Positions 50,291 to 63,000 of a stretch of 64,000 nt of DNA are shown here, piece after piece. The translations under genes were made by a program, and so were the position numbers. Below the pieces are notes generated by a model. The model saw nothing but the letters and a program-made list of their open reading frames with translations. It had not been told where the DNA came from and ran no database searches. Each line of letters starts with the position of its first letter. Position 1 is the stretch's first letter. The stretch spans positions 248,001 through 312,000 of the forward strand of contig JADFUC010001147.1 of NCBI GenBank assembly GCA_019722365.1. The letters are read 5' to 3'. This stretch comes from Lithospermum erythrorhizon. Its lineage: Eukaryota; Streptophyta; Magnoliopsida; Boraginales; Boraginaceae.

Positions 50291-52238
50291 TGCCAGTGGA
50301 TTCTGGGGAGCGTGGCCGTCAAGCATTAGCAGCTTATGGATCATTGGGTTAGTTAGACAGTCTAATCTCATCCATAAACAGTGCTTTTTGTTGAGAAGCT
50401 TTAACCACTATCTCCCTTACAGACAAATCAAAAATCACCCACCACACTTATGTTTCTCAAGCTCATTTCATAATCCAGATATTTTTCACTTGAAGAAATA
50501 TGATTGGAGCACAATTAATTTTTAACCGATTTTAATATATCTTTTTAAACTAGCTAAATTTTGTTGAAGTGTTTTGATTACTATATCAGATCTATAGAGT
50601 TAAAGTCTCCTTTTTTCATTTGGTATTGTAAAACCAAATAATATCTTTAAGATCGTAATGAGCATAGTATTACTGGTTGCATGAATGTTGAATGCTTCAA
50701 AACTATCATGTCTTTTTGTGAGTTTGAAAATATTATATTTTGGGTTTGAAATATTTGATATACTAAAAAATTATTCTACATATTATAAATTTATTATAAA
50801 AGTTTGATATTTTTAAGCAGTTGCAATAACTATCGAGGAGTTATTGTGGCCATTATTAAAGTTTAATCCCCAACAGTTCAACTAGTTAGGTTATAAAAAG
50901 GATTTCAGATGTGTTCTGAATAGTAACGTCTACTAGAGACGTTTCATTTTGTATGGAAGTCTACGGCCTACGTTTATTATTGTATCCAACGTCCATGGTG
51001 GATGTTGGGCAATCTTGTCATTTAAATCAAAACTCTATTCTTTTCGGTGTAGTTGAGTTAATTGTAAATATAGTTTGAGGCTAGGGAAAAGAAGTAGCGT
51101 AAATATTCTGATATAATCTTTAAAAGTTGTAATATTATACATTGGTTCTTGTTTTTGTGCGACCAAAACATAGATGAATATGTAATATTATTATTTACTA
51201 GGTTCAAAGTGCATATGTATGCACTTTCAGTATTTAATATAAATGTATTACAATGCCAATTTAAGATATTTCTTAAGATCAATCTGGCTCTGATATTCTT
51301 ATGATTATATTTACGACTAAGACTCTTTAATTCTCCATAAATTTTTTAATTATAAATCACCAAGCATTTTAAGTCAATTAAAATCGATGACATTTACACA
51401 TATTAATTAAATTTATATTATAAACAGATTAGTTGAATATAGGCCGAATAAGAAAGTCCACACACAACTAAAATTTTGTCAAAATATAATTTTTTTATGT
51501 CGCGTTAATGTCATGGAAACCTAATTTTTTCTTTCCTTTCTATACTTATTTATTTTATTTTTTATTTTTTCCCACCGGACTCCAATGTTTTTCTAAACTA
51601 AAACACATAATTTTGTAGATTGATTAATTTTTAATTACTGGCCCCACCCCCTCTAAATAAAGGACTATATTTTTTATTACTGATTGGTGCAATTTTCCAT
51701 TTTCTTTAATCATTTTCAGACAAAATGGAGGAAACTTAGGAATCCAACCCTCAATTTTCTCATTTTCTCAATATCCCAAAAACAAAAAATTCCATATTTT
51801 CTTAATTATCTTACTATTTTTCCTAAAAAATAAAACCAATTTATGAAATAATTACTGATTATAGTATATAATTTATTTCCAATTTATCTGTATTTTTTAC
51901 TTTTCTCAGAATTTTTCTCCTTATGAAATTAGGTGAAAATATCAATTATCCTATTTTGATCTTGAGTTAGTCTGATCAGTCAACTTTTCCCTTGAAAATA
52001 TCATCTGGAGCTATAAAGTTTGAATCTTTACTTTCTTTATTTTTTGTTTTTTTAGGCTTATTGAAAATTTTCCTTCTTATCATAGTGTATTTTTATTGTT
52101 TGATGGCCTAAAAACCAGAGTTTTGAAGCAAAGTTAGTAGTTTTATTTTATATTTTTCAAAAAATTCGTCATTGCCACTAGGCTAACATTAGTGATTAAA
52201 GTTATACTTTCTTGATTTACAGAATAGTTTTGTGGGTA
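50291..52238. other. Upstream region and 5' UTR of the AHL gene
   Basis: AT-rich. No gene between 50290 and about 51700. A splice acceptor (ttgatttacag, ending 52222) just before the ATG at 52239 implies a 5' UTR intron; its donor could be 'gttagtctg' near 51966, but that is a guess. Confidence 0.4.
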
Positions 52239-55200
52239 ATGGAAGGGGTCAATACTACTATTACTACTACTTGTAATACTGGAGTTAGTGTAGTGGGATC
52301 AGATGCAATTCCAAATTATCATGTTGGTTCAAGAACTAGTGAAAATCCCACAAATGTGGCACCTGTAGGTGCCTTTACTTTAATGGAAGGAACCCCAATG
52401 AAGAAGAAGAGGGGTAGGCCTAGAAAGCATCCTCTGGATGGATCAACACTCTCCCCTGAGCCTATTTCGTCCTTAAAACCGCCTCCGGTAATTGATTTTT
52501 CGACCGAAAAGAGGGGGAAGGTCCGGCCACCTGGATCAGTTGCCAAGCAGTATCAGCCTAGAGTGGAGACAGAAAGCTTGTGTAATGTTATTTCTACTCT
52601 TTTTTGTACTACTAAGTTTGACAATTGAGCTTAGTGTCTGCATGTTAATGAATTGTGTATAATGTGATCTGTTTTTGTCATATAGTTGCTGTTAATTTGG
52701 ATGATTGAAAATTGGAATGTTAAGGTTTGAGAAGTGGGGTGGGGGATGGCGATATTGACTTGTACTTGTGGGGCCTTTTAAAGAGATGCATCAACATGGA
52801 TCTTAATTCAGATATGTTGTCCTGAATACAGATAGGATTTTGGGTTGGTAATGGAAGGAGAAGTAGTAGATAGTCTTTTGTAATTCGTATTTAGGTCGAT
52901 TAAGGCTCTTGTGGCGCTTCATAAAGATGGTTGAATCTTTATCAGGCACAGGCGAGGAGACTCTTCTGATGTGTTGGGCATGATGATGTTGAATGGAAAG
53001 AGGGAATCTTGGACTTATGTCTGCAATTGCCTTTTCTGGAGACGTAGTTTTACTAGGAATTAATTTTCATGGATTACTGAGGATGGTCTATAGAACAAAG
53101 ATGTCTTCTTGATTTAACCTAATATTATAAGCACCAGCTGCACCACATTATATAGAAGGGGTGATTTTCCATTCAGACCTTCCTTATATTGAAGAGTCAT
53201 TTTTGTCATGCCAAATGTGTAGTTTTCTCGTGAAAGTTTCCATTCCGCCACTTTACTATAACTTCTTCGATCAAGTACGTTTAACAAAAGTATGTTTGTC
53301 ATTAAGATTACTCTTAAGATGAAATGAGGTTCTTTTAGCTCCACTCCCCTGCTCCTCTGAGGAATGACTGGCTAGCGTTGAAGTTTTTTTATTTGGCATC
53401 GAACATATAGAATTGACTATAAGTGTATTTCTTCCATCACGAGATAGATGAAATCTTGTATTAGGTGTGAAATACTTATCTTCATTATACATACCGGGTT
53501 GTAACTTTTCTCAGTCAAACCATGGAATAACCTGGGTTAGTTATGTGAAACTTTTCTGTGGTAAATTCCATGCTGATTAAGTTGCACGATATTTGTTGCA
53601 GAGAGTAAACTAAGCATGATCCACACCCTGATTCATTGTATTTCTGATGAAATTGAACAATTGCTCTTATAAATTTTATGCTGATTGTATATCAATGATT
53701 ATAGTTCCTACAGGTGACTGGGGTTCATGCTCTGTTGGTGGAAGTTTTACGCCCCACATTATCACAGTCAATTCTGGAGAGGTGATATGTTACCGAACAA
53801 GTTCAAAATAACCAAATTATATTGATTCGTCATTTTAGTAGACAACCTGCAAGATGTTACGTTGTTGGTTAATATCATTTGGCATCTATAATTCTATATA
53901 CATACCTTCAAGCTATAGTTTAGGAAACTGTAGCCTAATAGGAAGATACAAACATAGACATCATTGCTTGGATGTGGAAGGGCAGTGGTCTTCCTCAAAA
54001 CTTTATGCTTCTCTTGCAGAATTGAAATGCTTTTCACATTGTCCCAATCCTAAGTTATCAAGATCTATTAGTTCCACATTGTACCTTGATTAATATTTAT
54101 GTTGTCCCAATCCTATGTTATCTAGATTTATTAGTTCACATTGTGCCTTAATTAATATTCTGATTTGTTTATCTTAGGATGTCACTATGAAGGTCATTTC
54201 ATTTTCCCAACAAGGGCCAAGGGCGATATGTATTCTCTCAGCTAATGGTGTAATTTCAAGTGTTACTCTTCGCCAACCTGATTCATCTGGTGGTACATTG
54301 ACATATGAGGTACTTCAATATGTCATATGTTGTTTCTTAACAAGGTGACTTGTTTTCTTTAAATGCAATGTCCAGACACCTTTTTTCCAGCGAAATGTGA
54401 TCCTTCTGAGACGCTCATTTCGCCACACGTTGGCAGGATGTTTGCTGAGCTTCTTTTAATGCAAAACTGCAACTTATAAAATACTCTTTAGTCATAAAGT
54501 TAGCCTTCTTGCTTTTCTTCTTAGACTTACCTTTATAACCTTTACTAAACATATCTCAGCCAAACACCCTTTATTTAGTACAAGATCAAGGATTTCTTTC
54601 TTTAGCTGCAGCATGTGGGATGTGCCTGAGGGATCCATGCATATTCAATTATGTATGCATGCCCCTTTAAATAAAATAATACTCATAACTCAAAATTATT
54701 GGTTGAGCTGAAACTTATATTGTTTTGAAATTCTTCTTAATCCCTTTGATCATCCAAACTACGACAGGGTCGTTTTGAGATACTGTCTTTATCTGGATCA
54801 TTTATGCCTTCTGAGACTGGTGGAATCAGGAACAGATCTGGTGGGATGAGTGTTTCCTTAGCAAGCCCAGATGGCCGTGTTGTTGGTGGCGGAGTTGCTG
54901 GTTTATTGGTTGCAGCTAGTCCTGTCCAGGTAGGTCTTTCTTCTCCCTATCATCCATTCGACTGTTGAGCTCCTTTGATTGCGTACAAACAATTGTATCA
55001 CAAATGATGATCATGTCCACCTTGCATGAGCAACGGTTCCTGATAATTTTCCACATGGTTTATGTGAAATAGATCGTGGTCGGCAGCTTTTTCTCAGGGA
55101 ACCAACATGACCAAAACACCAAGAAGGTAAAGTCGGATCCTATAATTTTCTCACCAGCCCCAGTTATGCCTGTTTCAAGTCCAGACATGGGCGAACCATA

Positions 55201-55309
55201 TCGAAATTCAACAAATTGGCCTTCGGTGACCCCTGATTCGAGCAATAGGCCAACCGATATGAACGTAAATCTTCACGGACAACAAGATGATACTGAGTAT
55301 TACGACTGA
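52239..55309 (+). CDS. AT-hook motif nuclear-localised protein (AHL)
   Basis: Five exons: 52239-52581, 53714-53781, 54178-54309, 54768-54929 and 55073-55309. Junctions are GT-AG with consistent phases. The product is 313 residues. An AT-hook (KKKRGRPRKHP, about residues 49-59) binds the minor groove of AT-rich DNA. The PPC/DUF296 domain follows (about 115-245: SCSVGGSFTPHIITVNSGE, VISFSQQGPRAICILSANG, GRFEILSLSGSFMPSETGG, VGGGVAGLLVAASPVQ). AHL proteins form trimers via this domain and modulate transcription and chromatin. The intron-bearing structure places it with the AHL clade that has introns and a longer, less conserved C-terminus. Start chosen at MEGVNTT because the in-frame TTG upstream lies before the 5' UTR splice acceptor. 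No damage seen. Confidence 0.95.
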
Positions 55310-55939
55310 CTGGACTGTACACCATCACAAGATTTTAATTAATGGAAACTCAAAGCTATTGATGTCCTCATTGTTGTCTGATAATTCTGTTACCAACATG
55401 TATGTTTCCATGTTAGAGGTTAGGTTCATCATATTAGCTTCTTTCTATGTTATTTTGTTCTAGAGAGTTTACGTTTCTAATTTGCCACTCACACTCAAGA
55501 CTCCATTTTGTTTTTTCAATTGTCAAAATTAATAAATTTTGTAACCTGTTGTATGTTATTATTGTTACACTTTGTGATTCATAATCTGATTGTCATATTC
55601 ATTTGCTATGGGTTGGGGATCAGTGTTATTAGTGATTAGATGACGCTTTAATTTCCTAACAATGATTTAACAAATTCTAACACATTGTTACATCATAACA
55701 ACTCATAATATCTACAATACATGATGAACAATGAACTGAAACATGAACATGATATACATGCACTAAAAGAAACAAAAGATCAATACCACTTCACATAACT
55801 CAAATACCTACAACCATCATCCCATGGAGATAGGAGGCTGAAATTTCCTTTTTTGCATTAGGACCACCATCAATGATCATCACCTATTGTGAATTCAAGG
55901 CCTGTATGTTTCTTATGTATCTGATAACTATATACATTA
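55310..55939. other. Convergent intergenic space (AHL / LRR kinase)
   Basis: About 630 bp that must hold both 3' UTRs. No other feature seen. Confidence 0.6.
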
Positions 55940-58900
55940 TCATCTCCCTCCCAAGATACTTAAATCTTCGATGACCGAAGCCATTGTTGGTCTGCTCTCT
56001 GGATTTTCATTTGTACAAAGCAATGCCGATTCTGCCAGCTTTCTTGCTTCAGATTCATTGAAGTTTCCTTTCAGATTCAGGTCAATGCAACCATTGAAAT
56101 TACCTGATTCAGCAGCTAAACGTGTCGTGTGGGAAAGCATTGTTTTCCCACTTAGAATTTGGAAGATGATCACTCCAAATGCATAGACATCACTCTTCTC
56201 CGTGAATTTGCCTGTGGTGATGTATTCCGGTGCCATGTATCCGAGGGCAGCACTAACCTTGAGGGCTGAGTACACAACATCATCAGCCAGAAGCTTTAAA
56301 AGACCACAATCTGATATTAAAGGGGTGAACTTCTCGTCGAGTAGGATTTTCTCCACCGATATGTTGTGGTGAACAATGGGGGGCTTATTCTCTTCACTGA
56401 TATGCAAGTACCCCAGTCCTGCAGCAAGAGTTTACAGACTTTACTGATGTGATAAACGCTTGAGTGCCAAGAATTTGAAATTTTTATATTTAAGTATATG
56501 TCATTGGGGACATGATAACATTGGAACGATTTAGTATGACCCATATGCAAGGATGGCACACAAAAATAAATATCTTGAGCACTATGTAAATGATACCCTT
56601 GAAGTGTTTATGAATATCGGCTGAAGTTGATGGAAACGAACCTTTTGCGATTCCAGCAATAATGGAAATCCTTGTCGACCAATCAAGAACAGATTTGCTG
56701 GTATCATCAATATCAAGATACTGAGACAAGTTCCCTTTTGGAGCAAAATTATACACCAGAAAGCATTCACCCCTTCCTTTAGAGTGGCAGAAACCTTTAA
56801 GATCAACCAGATTTTCGTGTTTCAGAGAGGTCAATAATTTCAATCCTTTCATGAATTCAGCTTCATCGGTCTTACAACTTGTGACAGATATACTTTTAAT
56901 AGCTACTATTAGACCATCTTTTAGTATCCCTTTGTATACTGCAGAGAACTTGCTCTTCCCTAATAGATTGACCTCTGAGAAATGCTGAGTTGCGGATTCA
57001 ACGTCTTCCAAATTGAATCTCTTAGAGCCTTGTAACAGTTCAGGGACAGAACCAAAGTTGTCCTCGGACACGACTTGGTTCCATCTATTCGAGTACTCTA
57101 ATGTCACCAATGGAGAGGGACTTCTCCCTTGAAATTCCTTCATTGCATCCATGCTAGACCGATCATCAAAAGCTTCGGATAGATTGCTTACTTTCTGTTT
57201 ACGCCTGCGGTATCTGAAGACTGTAATGAATACTGCAACCATCAATGTGACTACAACTGATACTGATCCAGCGATAATGCCTATAAGACGAGATCTTGAT
57301 GGACCTTCACAACAATGAGTTGAGGCATTTTCAAAGCGGTGAATACTTATCGACGTTGCAGTTTTGTTGTTCACTGCTTGAGGAAAGGGATCAATCTGAT
57401 TAATGTTTAGATTATCCCAGGCAGTGCAAACTCTCAGAGATGAAATTCCTACTCCACATAGATCTGGATTGTTCTCAAAATGGAACCCTCCTTTCAATCT
57501 CTTCAAACCTTCACATCAAAACAGATTCTAATAATTTCGTAAAGATCTTTACATTAATATTACATTAACATGTCCAATGTCTTTGGAGAGACTCCTGCCT
57601 AAGCAGGGTAAGGGGGGAGGGTCGGAAAATAAGCAACCTTACCCCTATGACAACAGGGAGGCAATTTCCGAATTAACCCAAGAGTGAAGTGCAAACGAAC
57701 ACTATCGACTACTTCAAAACAGATATACAAAATTTCCTAACGATCTGTATATAAAAGAAAATAGGGGTTACGGAACAATCGAATATACCTGGAGGAACTA
57801 TGCCTGAAAGTGAATTATTTTGCACTTCAAGAACCTCTAACTGAGGACTATTAGCTAATCTTGGAGGAATTGGACCTGATAGCTGATTGAAACTCAAGTC
57901 AATCCTTTTTAACATACCCAAAGAACCAAAGCTACTAGGAATCTGACCACTTAGTCTGTTATTTTGTACAGCAAGTATAATCAGCTTCTTTAAGAACCCA
58001 AGTTCTGGAGGAATTCTTCCTGTCAACTTGTTACAACAGAGCTGCAATACTGACAACAAAAAGACTGACCATGTCAGAGCGTCTATAAACTAGTACTATA
58101 TACTTAAATAAATTCATTTCCACACTGAAATTTAAACAAATTTGATAGTTGATAAATTAATTTATAGATACATATATAGATCAATTTGCAAATTCCATTA
58201 GTCTCAAGTAGTGAAGCATCTTTTAGGATTATTAGTTCTTGAAATTCCAAAAATCCTATACACTAAATACTTTTTCTGGAAACTTGCAAGAATTATTGAA
58301 ATATATCAAAAGTTAAAAAAATATACGAAAGTTGTCCATCTTGCAAATTTCAATTTCTATGTTTAGAGGTCCAGCTTGAATTGGAACCACAGATCTCTTT
58401 ATCTAACACACACAATTATTCTACATGTACATTTACGTGCTAAAGCTATGCACGTACACTTTACTAGTTCCGAAAAAAGACTAATGGACACTGGACCAAC
58501 ACCATGTGAAAATATCCAAAAATCAAGAAAGAAATAAGCTAAGTAGAAATAAATTTGATAGACTAACCTTGAAGACTAGTCATGCTTCCAAGATGAGGTG
58601 GTATGCTTCCAGAAAGATTATTGACATTCAGATAAAGATCAGTTAACTCAGTCAAATTACCAATCTCTTCAGGCAACTCCCCACTCAATGAATTGTAATG
58701 CAAGTACAAACCAGACAAACATTTCAGCTCAGAAATCGCAGCCGACAACGTTCCGGTGAGCCCTTTCCCTTGTAATGTTATGTTAGACACTTTTCTATGT
58801 TCATTACATGCCACACCTTCAAATGCACCACTGCATGGATCCCCTTCAATATTCCATGAAGAGAGGTGCTTGTTTTCAGGGTCCAGAGATGCTTTGATAA

Positions 58901-58985
58901 CCATTAATGCTCTTAATTCTGAGTTTCCTAAAATAGGTGTTACAAGAAAATGATTGAGAAAAATGAAGAAAATGATAATGGACAT
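55940..58985 (-). CDS. LRR receptor-like kinase with degenerate kinase core
   Basis: Four exons: 58985-58568, 58049-57789, 57508-56642 and 56418-55940. Phases match and the product is 674 residues. A signal peptide (MSIIIFFIFLNHFLVT) is followed by an LRRNT domain with the Cys pair GDPCSGAFEGVAC and about five LRRs (e.g. LTDLYLNVNNLSGSIP, LIILAVQNNRLSGQIP). A juxtamembrane region and one membrane span (LIGIIAGSVSVVVTLMVAVF, about 300-322) precede the kinase-like domain (about 391-674). The VAIK lysine is kept (LIVAIKS), but the glycine loop is GKSKFS, the HRD loop is HHNISVEKI (no catalytic Asp) and DFG is DCG. It is probably a catalytically weak or inactive receptor that signals through a partner. 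I recall similar catalytic-loop changes in Arabidopsis relatives such as At5g51560, so they are probably a family trait. An upstream in-frame ATG at 59078 exists; 58985 starts directly with the signal peptide. Confidence 0.92.
57590..57690. mobile_element. Au-SINE-like fragment in intron 2 of the LRR kinase
   Basis: Contains aagcagggtaaggggggagg and caaccttacccctatg, followed by gggaggcaatttccga. These words resemble a widespread plant SINE-type repeat. No tail or target duplication was resolved. Confidence 0.35.
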
Positions 58986-60467
58986 TTTTGATATTATGAG
59001 TTTGGAATACGTATGAACACTGCAAAAGAATTTGGGGGAATTTAATGTGGGAGTTTGTGAATTGGATTTAGCTGGCATTATTGGCCGTGTAATCAAATCC
59101 TGGGACTATTTTTTGAAGTAATAATAAAAGTGGTTGGAATGTGTACTATGTGTTTGAGGTTTAGTCATTTTTAGTCAGTATGAAAGGATGGTAGAAATAC
59201 GACTTTTGTACCCAACCTTTGTTTGATTTACTTAAACACATGCATGCATGTTTGATAATTGCACTTTGGTTAAGGTTTATTTAAACTATTTTGTATTACT
59301 TCCCCTCTATATATTCAAACTTAGTGTTCCAAATAAACGGTTATGTAATGATGACCATATATTATTCATAATGATGAAATTTTATAGTTTCAATTCTTGT
59401 AATTACGAGGATCAATTTTATTTTATACAGAGTATAAGAAAAACTTAATGTACAGTATTTAAATTAACGGTAGATACTCATAAAAATAATATCCAAAGGA
59501 TGTGTTCATCACAAAACTAATGAGCAATTGCATGTGAGATTACTTCCCGCTTCATATGCTTGAAGTGAATTTTGATTTCAGTACTCAATTGATATATATG
59601 TCAACTAAAAGTATTTTCACATCAATGAAAATAATATCGTCTTCCTCGTCACCATCTTGTAACTTGTACGAATTGAAGATAAAATAATCCCCCTCAACTA
59701 AAGTCTAACTCATCAAATCAATTAGGAACCAGTGTTGGCTCATGTGTTGACTCATTTGTTTTGAGTTTAGCTGGCACTAGAGTCTGGATTTTTTCTTTTT
59801 TCTCTCCTTTTTCACTTTAATCATGTCAACACTTGTAGGGTCTATTTAAACTTTGGAATATTGGTCCTACACATACTCATTCGGTCATTCCAATAGATCA
59901 GACTTAATTGATGTTTTTCATTTGGAAGTAAAGTTGTGATAATTAATAATTTAATTTTCAGTTTAATAAATATAAATTATTTTATCTTTAAAAATATTTT
60001 AACACACCTATTTATTGTAATAATTTATAATAAAACATTTGATTTGAAAAAAAATATTTCGAAATTTGGATAGAATGAAACTAAAGTAGTAAGAAAAAAT
60101 GGTAGGTATTTATTAGGTAATAAGACTAATAAGGAGTAATGGTCTCTTTTTATAATGCCTTGGCATCCAAAGACTAACATACATCACCTAATTACATAAA
60201 AAAAGTATATAGTGAATCATTGTAGTACTATTCATACGTACTGTATGACTTTAATTTAAACTTTTGTTTCTAACAATGAGGAATCATTGTCTCCAACTTC
60301 GAACTTATTCATAAAATGTATGCAATGGTGTTGTTAGAGCGACAATTATTCCTTGGTTAAAGCAATCTTAATTTGTTACTCCATCCAATTAAAAATCACT
60401 ACCTTCATTCCTAATAATAGATTACTTAGTTTATTTTTTAATGATTACATTTTAAGATAAAGTTAAA
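58986..60467. other. Intergenic, upstream of LRR kinase
   Basis: AT-rich. No gene or clear repeat seen. Confidence 0.5.
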
Positions 60468-60478
60468 TAAGTCTTACT

Positions 60479-60605
60479 TGACAATATCGAATGATACAGT
60501 GGTTAGGAAGCGCCAGGTGAAACACTTTAGAGGTGCGAGTTAGGTCTCGTTATAAAGAGGCGGTGGGTTTGGGTTTTAAATAATAAAAAAAAATTAAAAA
60601 AAAGC
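60479..60605 (+). mobile_element. Short tRNA-derived SINE with 11-bp target duplication
   Basis: A 127-bp insert flanked by identical 11-mers TAAGTCTTACT (60468-60478 and 60606-60616). The body carries an A-box-like acagtggttaggaagc, a B-box-like ggtgcgagttaggtctcg and an A-rich 3' tail. This is the layout of a tRNA-derived SINE, decayed in the B box. Confidence 0.7.
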
Positions 60606-60616
60606 TAAGTCTTACT

Positions 60617-61899
60617 GTTTTTAAATTGACACATGCATAATAAATTTTGATTGAATCAAAATTATCGAGTTAATAATAAAATATATTAAAAATAATATAT
60701 TCTCATATTTGTTTTCTATCTTGCTTAAAATTAAAAGTCAATACATCAAAATTTAAAAGTGAATGAATTCTTATTTATGGAAGCATGGAGAGAGTAGAAG
60801 AATAGTTGAATCTATTTTTCGAAAAAAATTAAACTTCATTCCCTATCAGTGGTCCAATAATAATGCTTCCAATGTTAAATAGAGTTTTACATAGTAAATA
60901 AATACGGAGTATATAATTTGGAGTATATAATACGGAGTATATATATAATTTGGTCATCACCCAATAAATGATGATATCTACCACCATTCACGACATGATT
61001 GATGCGATTTGGGAAAACAAGATATTCATTATTGCATACTATTGACTTTTAAACTAGCAATACTTATTAGTGGCTTGGATGATGCCATTTTGACTATATT
61101 GTCCAGCCATACATACTCTCTTATCCCAAAAGTTGTCCTAAGAATCTCTTTGATTGGTAGATTTGAGTAATAAGTATCGATACGCTCAAAGCTGTACTTT
61201 TTATGCAGTATGGATTCGAGTCACGTAAATGGTAGAATTTCGTATTGAGTGGTTTTAAAAAAAAATTTCGGTTTATCGTAGGTTAAGACACGTCGCATGA
61301 TTTTCACCTCGAAATATTGCATTATAGAAATTTGAGGCAAACTACGATGAATGATTCATGTTCCACTTTCCCAAAATTACATCGATCATTTCTCAAAAAT
61401 TTAGTACTTTATCTTACATCACAAAGTTCATTTCAATTTTATTGGAGGTTCTATTTAACCAATTTCAAAAACTAAATTTTGGCTCTTATTTTTATTTAAA
61501 ATACTCTAGATGTTTAAAAGATCATCTAATTTAGTTAATTAGTTGTCAATTATGATAATTGATTAAAGGAAAAATGAAGATATTCTAGTTAATTGTAGTA
61601 ACTATAATTATAGTAAATGAATTGTAGTACAACTTTCTAATTGTTATACTTTCTAGTCTCTACATTTTTTAAAGACCGTCTAATTATATTATCTGTTCTA
61701 ACTTAGTTTTTGTATCGCGATGAAAGATTTTATTATTTATAATATGCTTCGAATAATAAAATTAACTTTTGGGAAGTGCTTACTTGGTACAAAGAAAAGT
61801 TTATGTCAAGCGATTGGGGTTCGTATCGATCCCAATGCTTCTTATGTATGTTGATGTCTATGGTATAACTTGGCTTGATATGGATTCATTTGTCTAAGC
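60617..61899. other. Intergenic, no gene seen
   Basis: AT-rich. Contains clustered 'tacggagtatat' words at 60901-60950 and two isolated pol III B-box-like words (ggattcgagtcac at about 61212; ggttcgtatcgatccc at about 61819) with no supporting SINE structure. Confidence 0.45.
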
Positions 61900-63000
61900 T
61901 TGGGTCTTGGAGTTGGATATCGCGGGCCGGGGGCACAGGACGGGGATTTGGTATTAGGCTTGAGATGGTCGAGCAGGGGTGCTTGAGCGACCTTGATCAG
62001 GTGTGGTTGTGTGGGGAGGCTTTGATCGTAGTCTTTGAACTTTGGATCGCTTGAGGTATGGAATTTGGATAGAGGACTTGGACCTCCGACGATTGGATAG
62101 ATAGGCTAATTTGGTAAAATTTGGGCCTTTTGACACTGGATAGGTGGGCGGTTGGATGTGACCTGCTTGTTGGATATGTGGGGTGGTTGGATCTTGGCCA
62201 CTTCTTTGATATGGATATAAGTGGTGGGACTTTGATGAACCTTATAGCTTAATTTGGGTTCCTTTAACGGCGAGGAGCCAGTGGTTTCTTGTAATACGTC
62301 TTTGGATGTAGAAGTAAGGAGCTTCAATAGTGTGTTCCTACTCTTTGATTTTGAAATTAGGCATTTCGAGGAACCTGTCATCTTGTGGGATAGTCCATGC
62401 TCTTTTTGCGGGCATGTTCAGGGGCACCTGTAATGGTGTAGGAGGTAGAGAACTGATATTGATGTGATGCGGGGAGCTTCGGCCAGCGTGTTTCACTACC
62501 GAACTTTGTTGAGATGGAGCCAGGCTCAGCCGGTCGGAGGTCAGGGTTGTCACTTCCTTGAGGGGTTGGACGCCTCTTTGAGGTATAGGTGGTAGGGGTT
62601 TCAGCCGAACGATCCTCTCGCTGATTTGATTTAACGGGGGCCTCGTCGGCGTGTTTACTCTTTATACGTTGGAGGCTCGGGTTGTCGCGCCTTTAATGGC
62701 TTTAGGCCTTGCACTTGTTTGATGCTTTAAGTGTCTTGAAGTCTTGCCCCACTTTGAATGCTTTAAGTTGGAGTGCTTGAGTGCTCATGTTGACCTTCTT
62801 GAGTTTTTTATAGCTTTGTCTTGGATTTTTCTCTCGGCTTCCCAGCAGCTTATGCTATTATTTTTTGAAAATATGGGGTATTTATAATGCTTCAGAACTT
62901 TGATTACAATTAGTCGGTTCATTTCAGTGGATCGTGATCTTGACCGTTGATTTTGGCGTGATACGGGCCAATCGGATATTTTGCATGATACCAAAGAATA
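61900..63000 (-). mobile_element. Probable retroelement fragment
   Basis: A block with strong strand skew (G+T-rich on plus) and higher GC than its flanks. On the minus strand it reads as a TATA box (TTATAAATACCCC, 62888-62872), a leader, then overlapping open stretches rich in Ser, Pro, Lys and Thr (62553-62338, 62381-62106, 62136-61954). This could be an LTR/leader/gag-like region, but no diagnostic domain is visible and no second LTR is in the window. Confidence 0.3.

Noticed and set aside
61810..61830. B-box-like ggttcgtatcgatccc suggesting a tRNA or SINE
   Set aside because: No cloverleaf, A box, tail or target duplication could be found around it.
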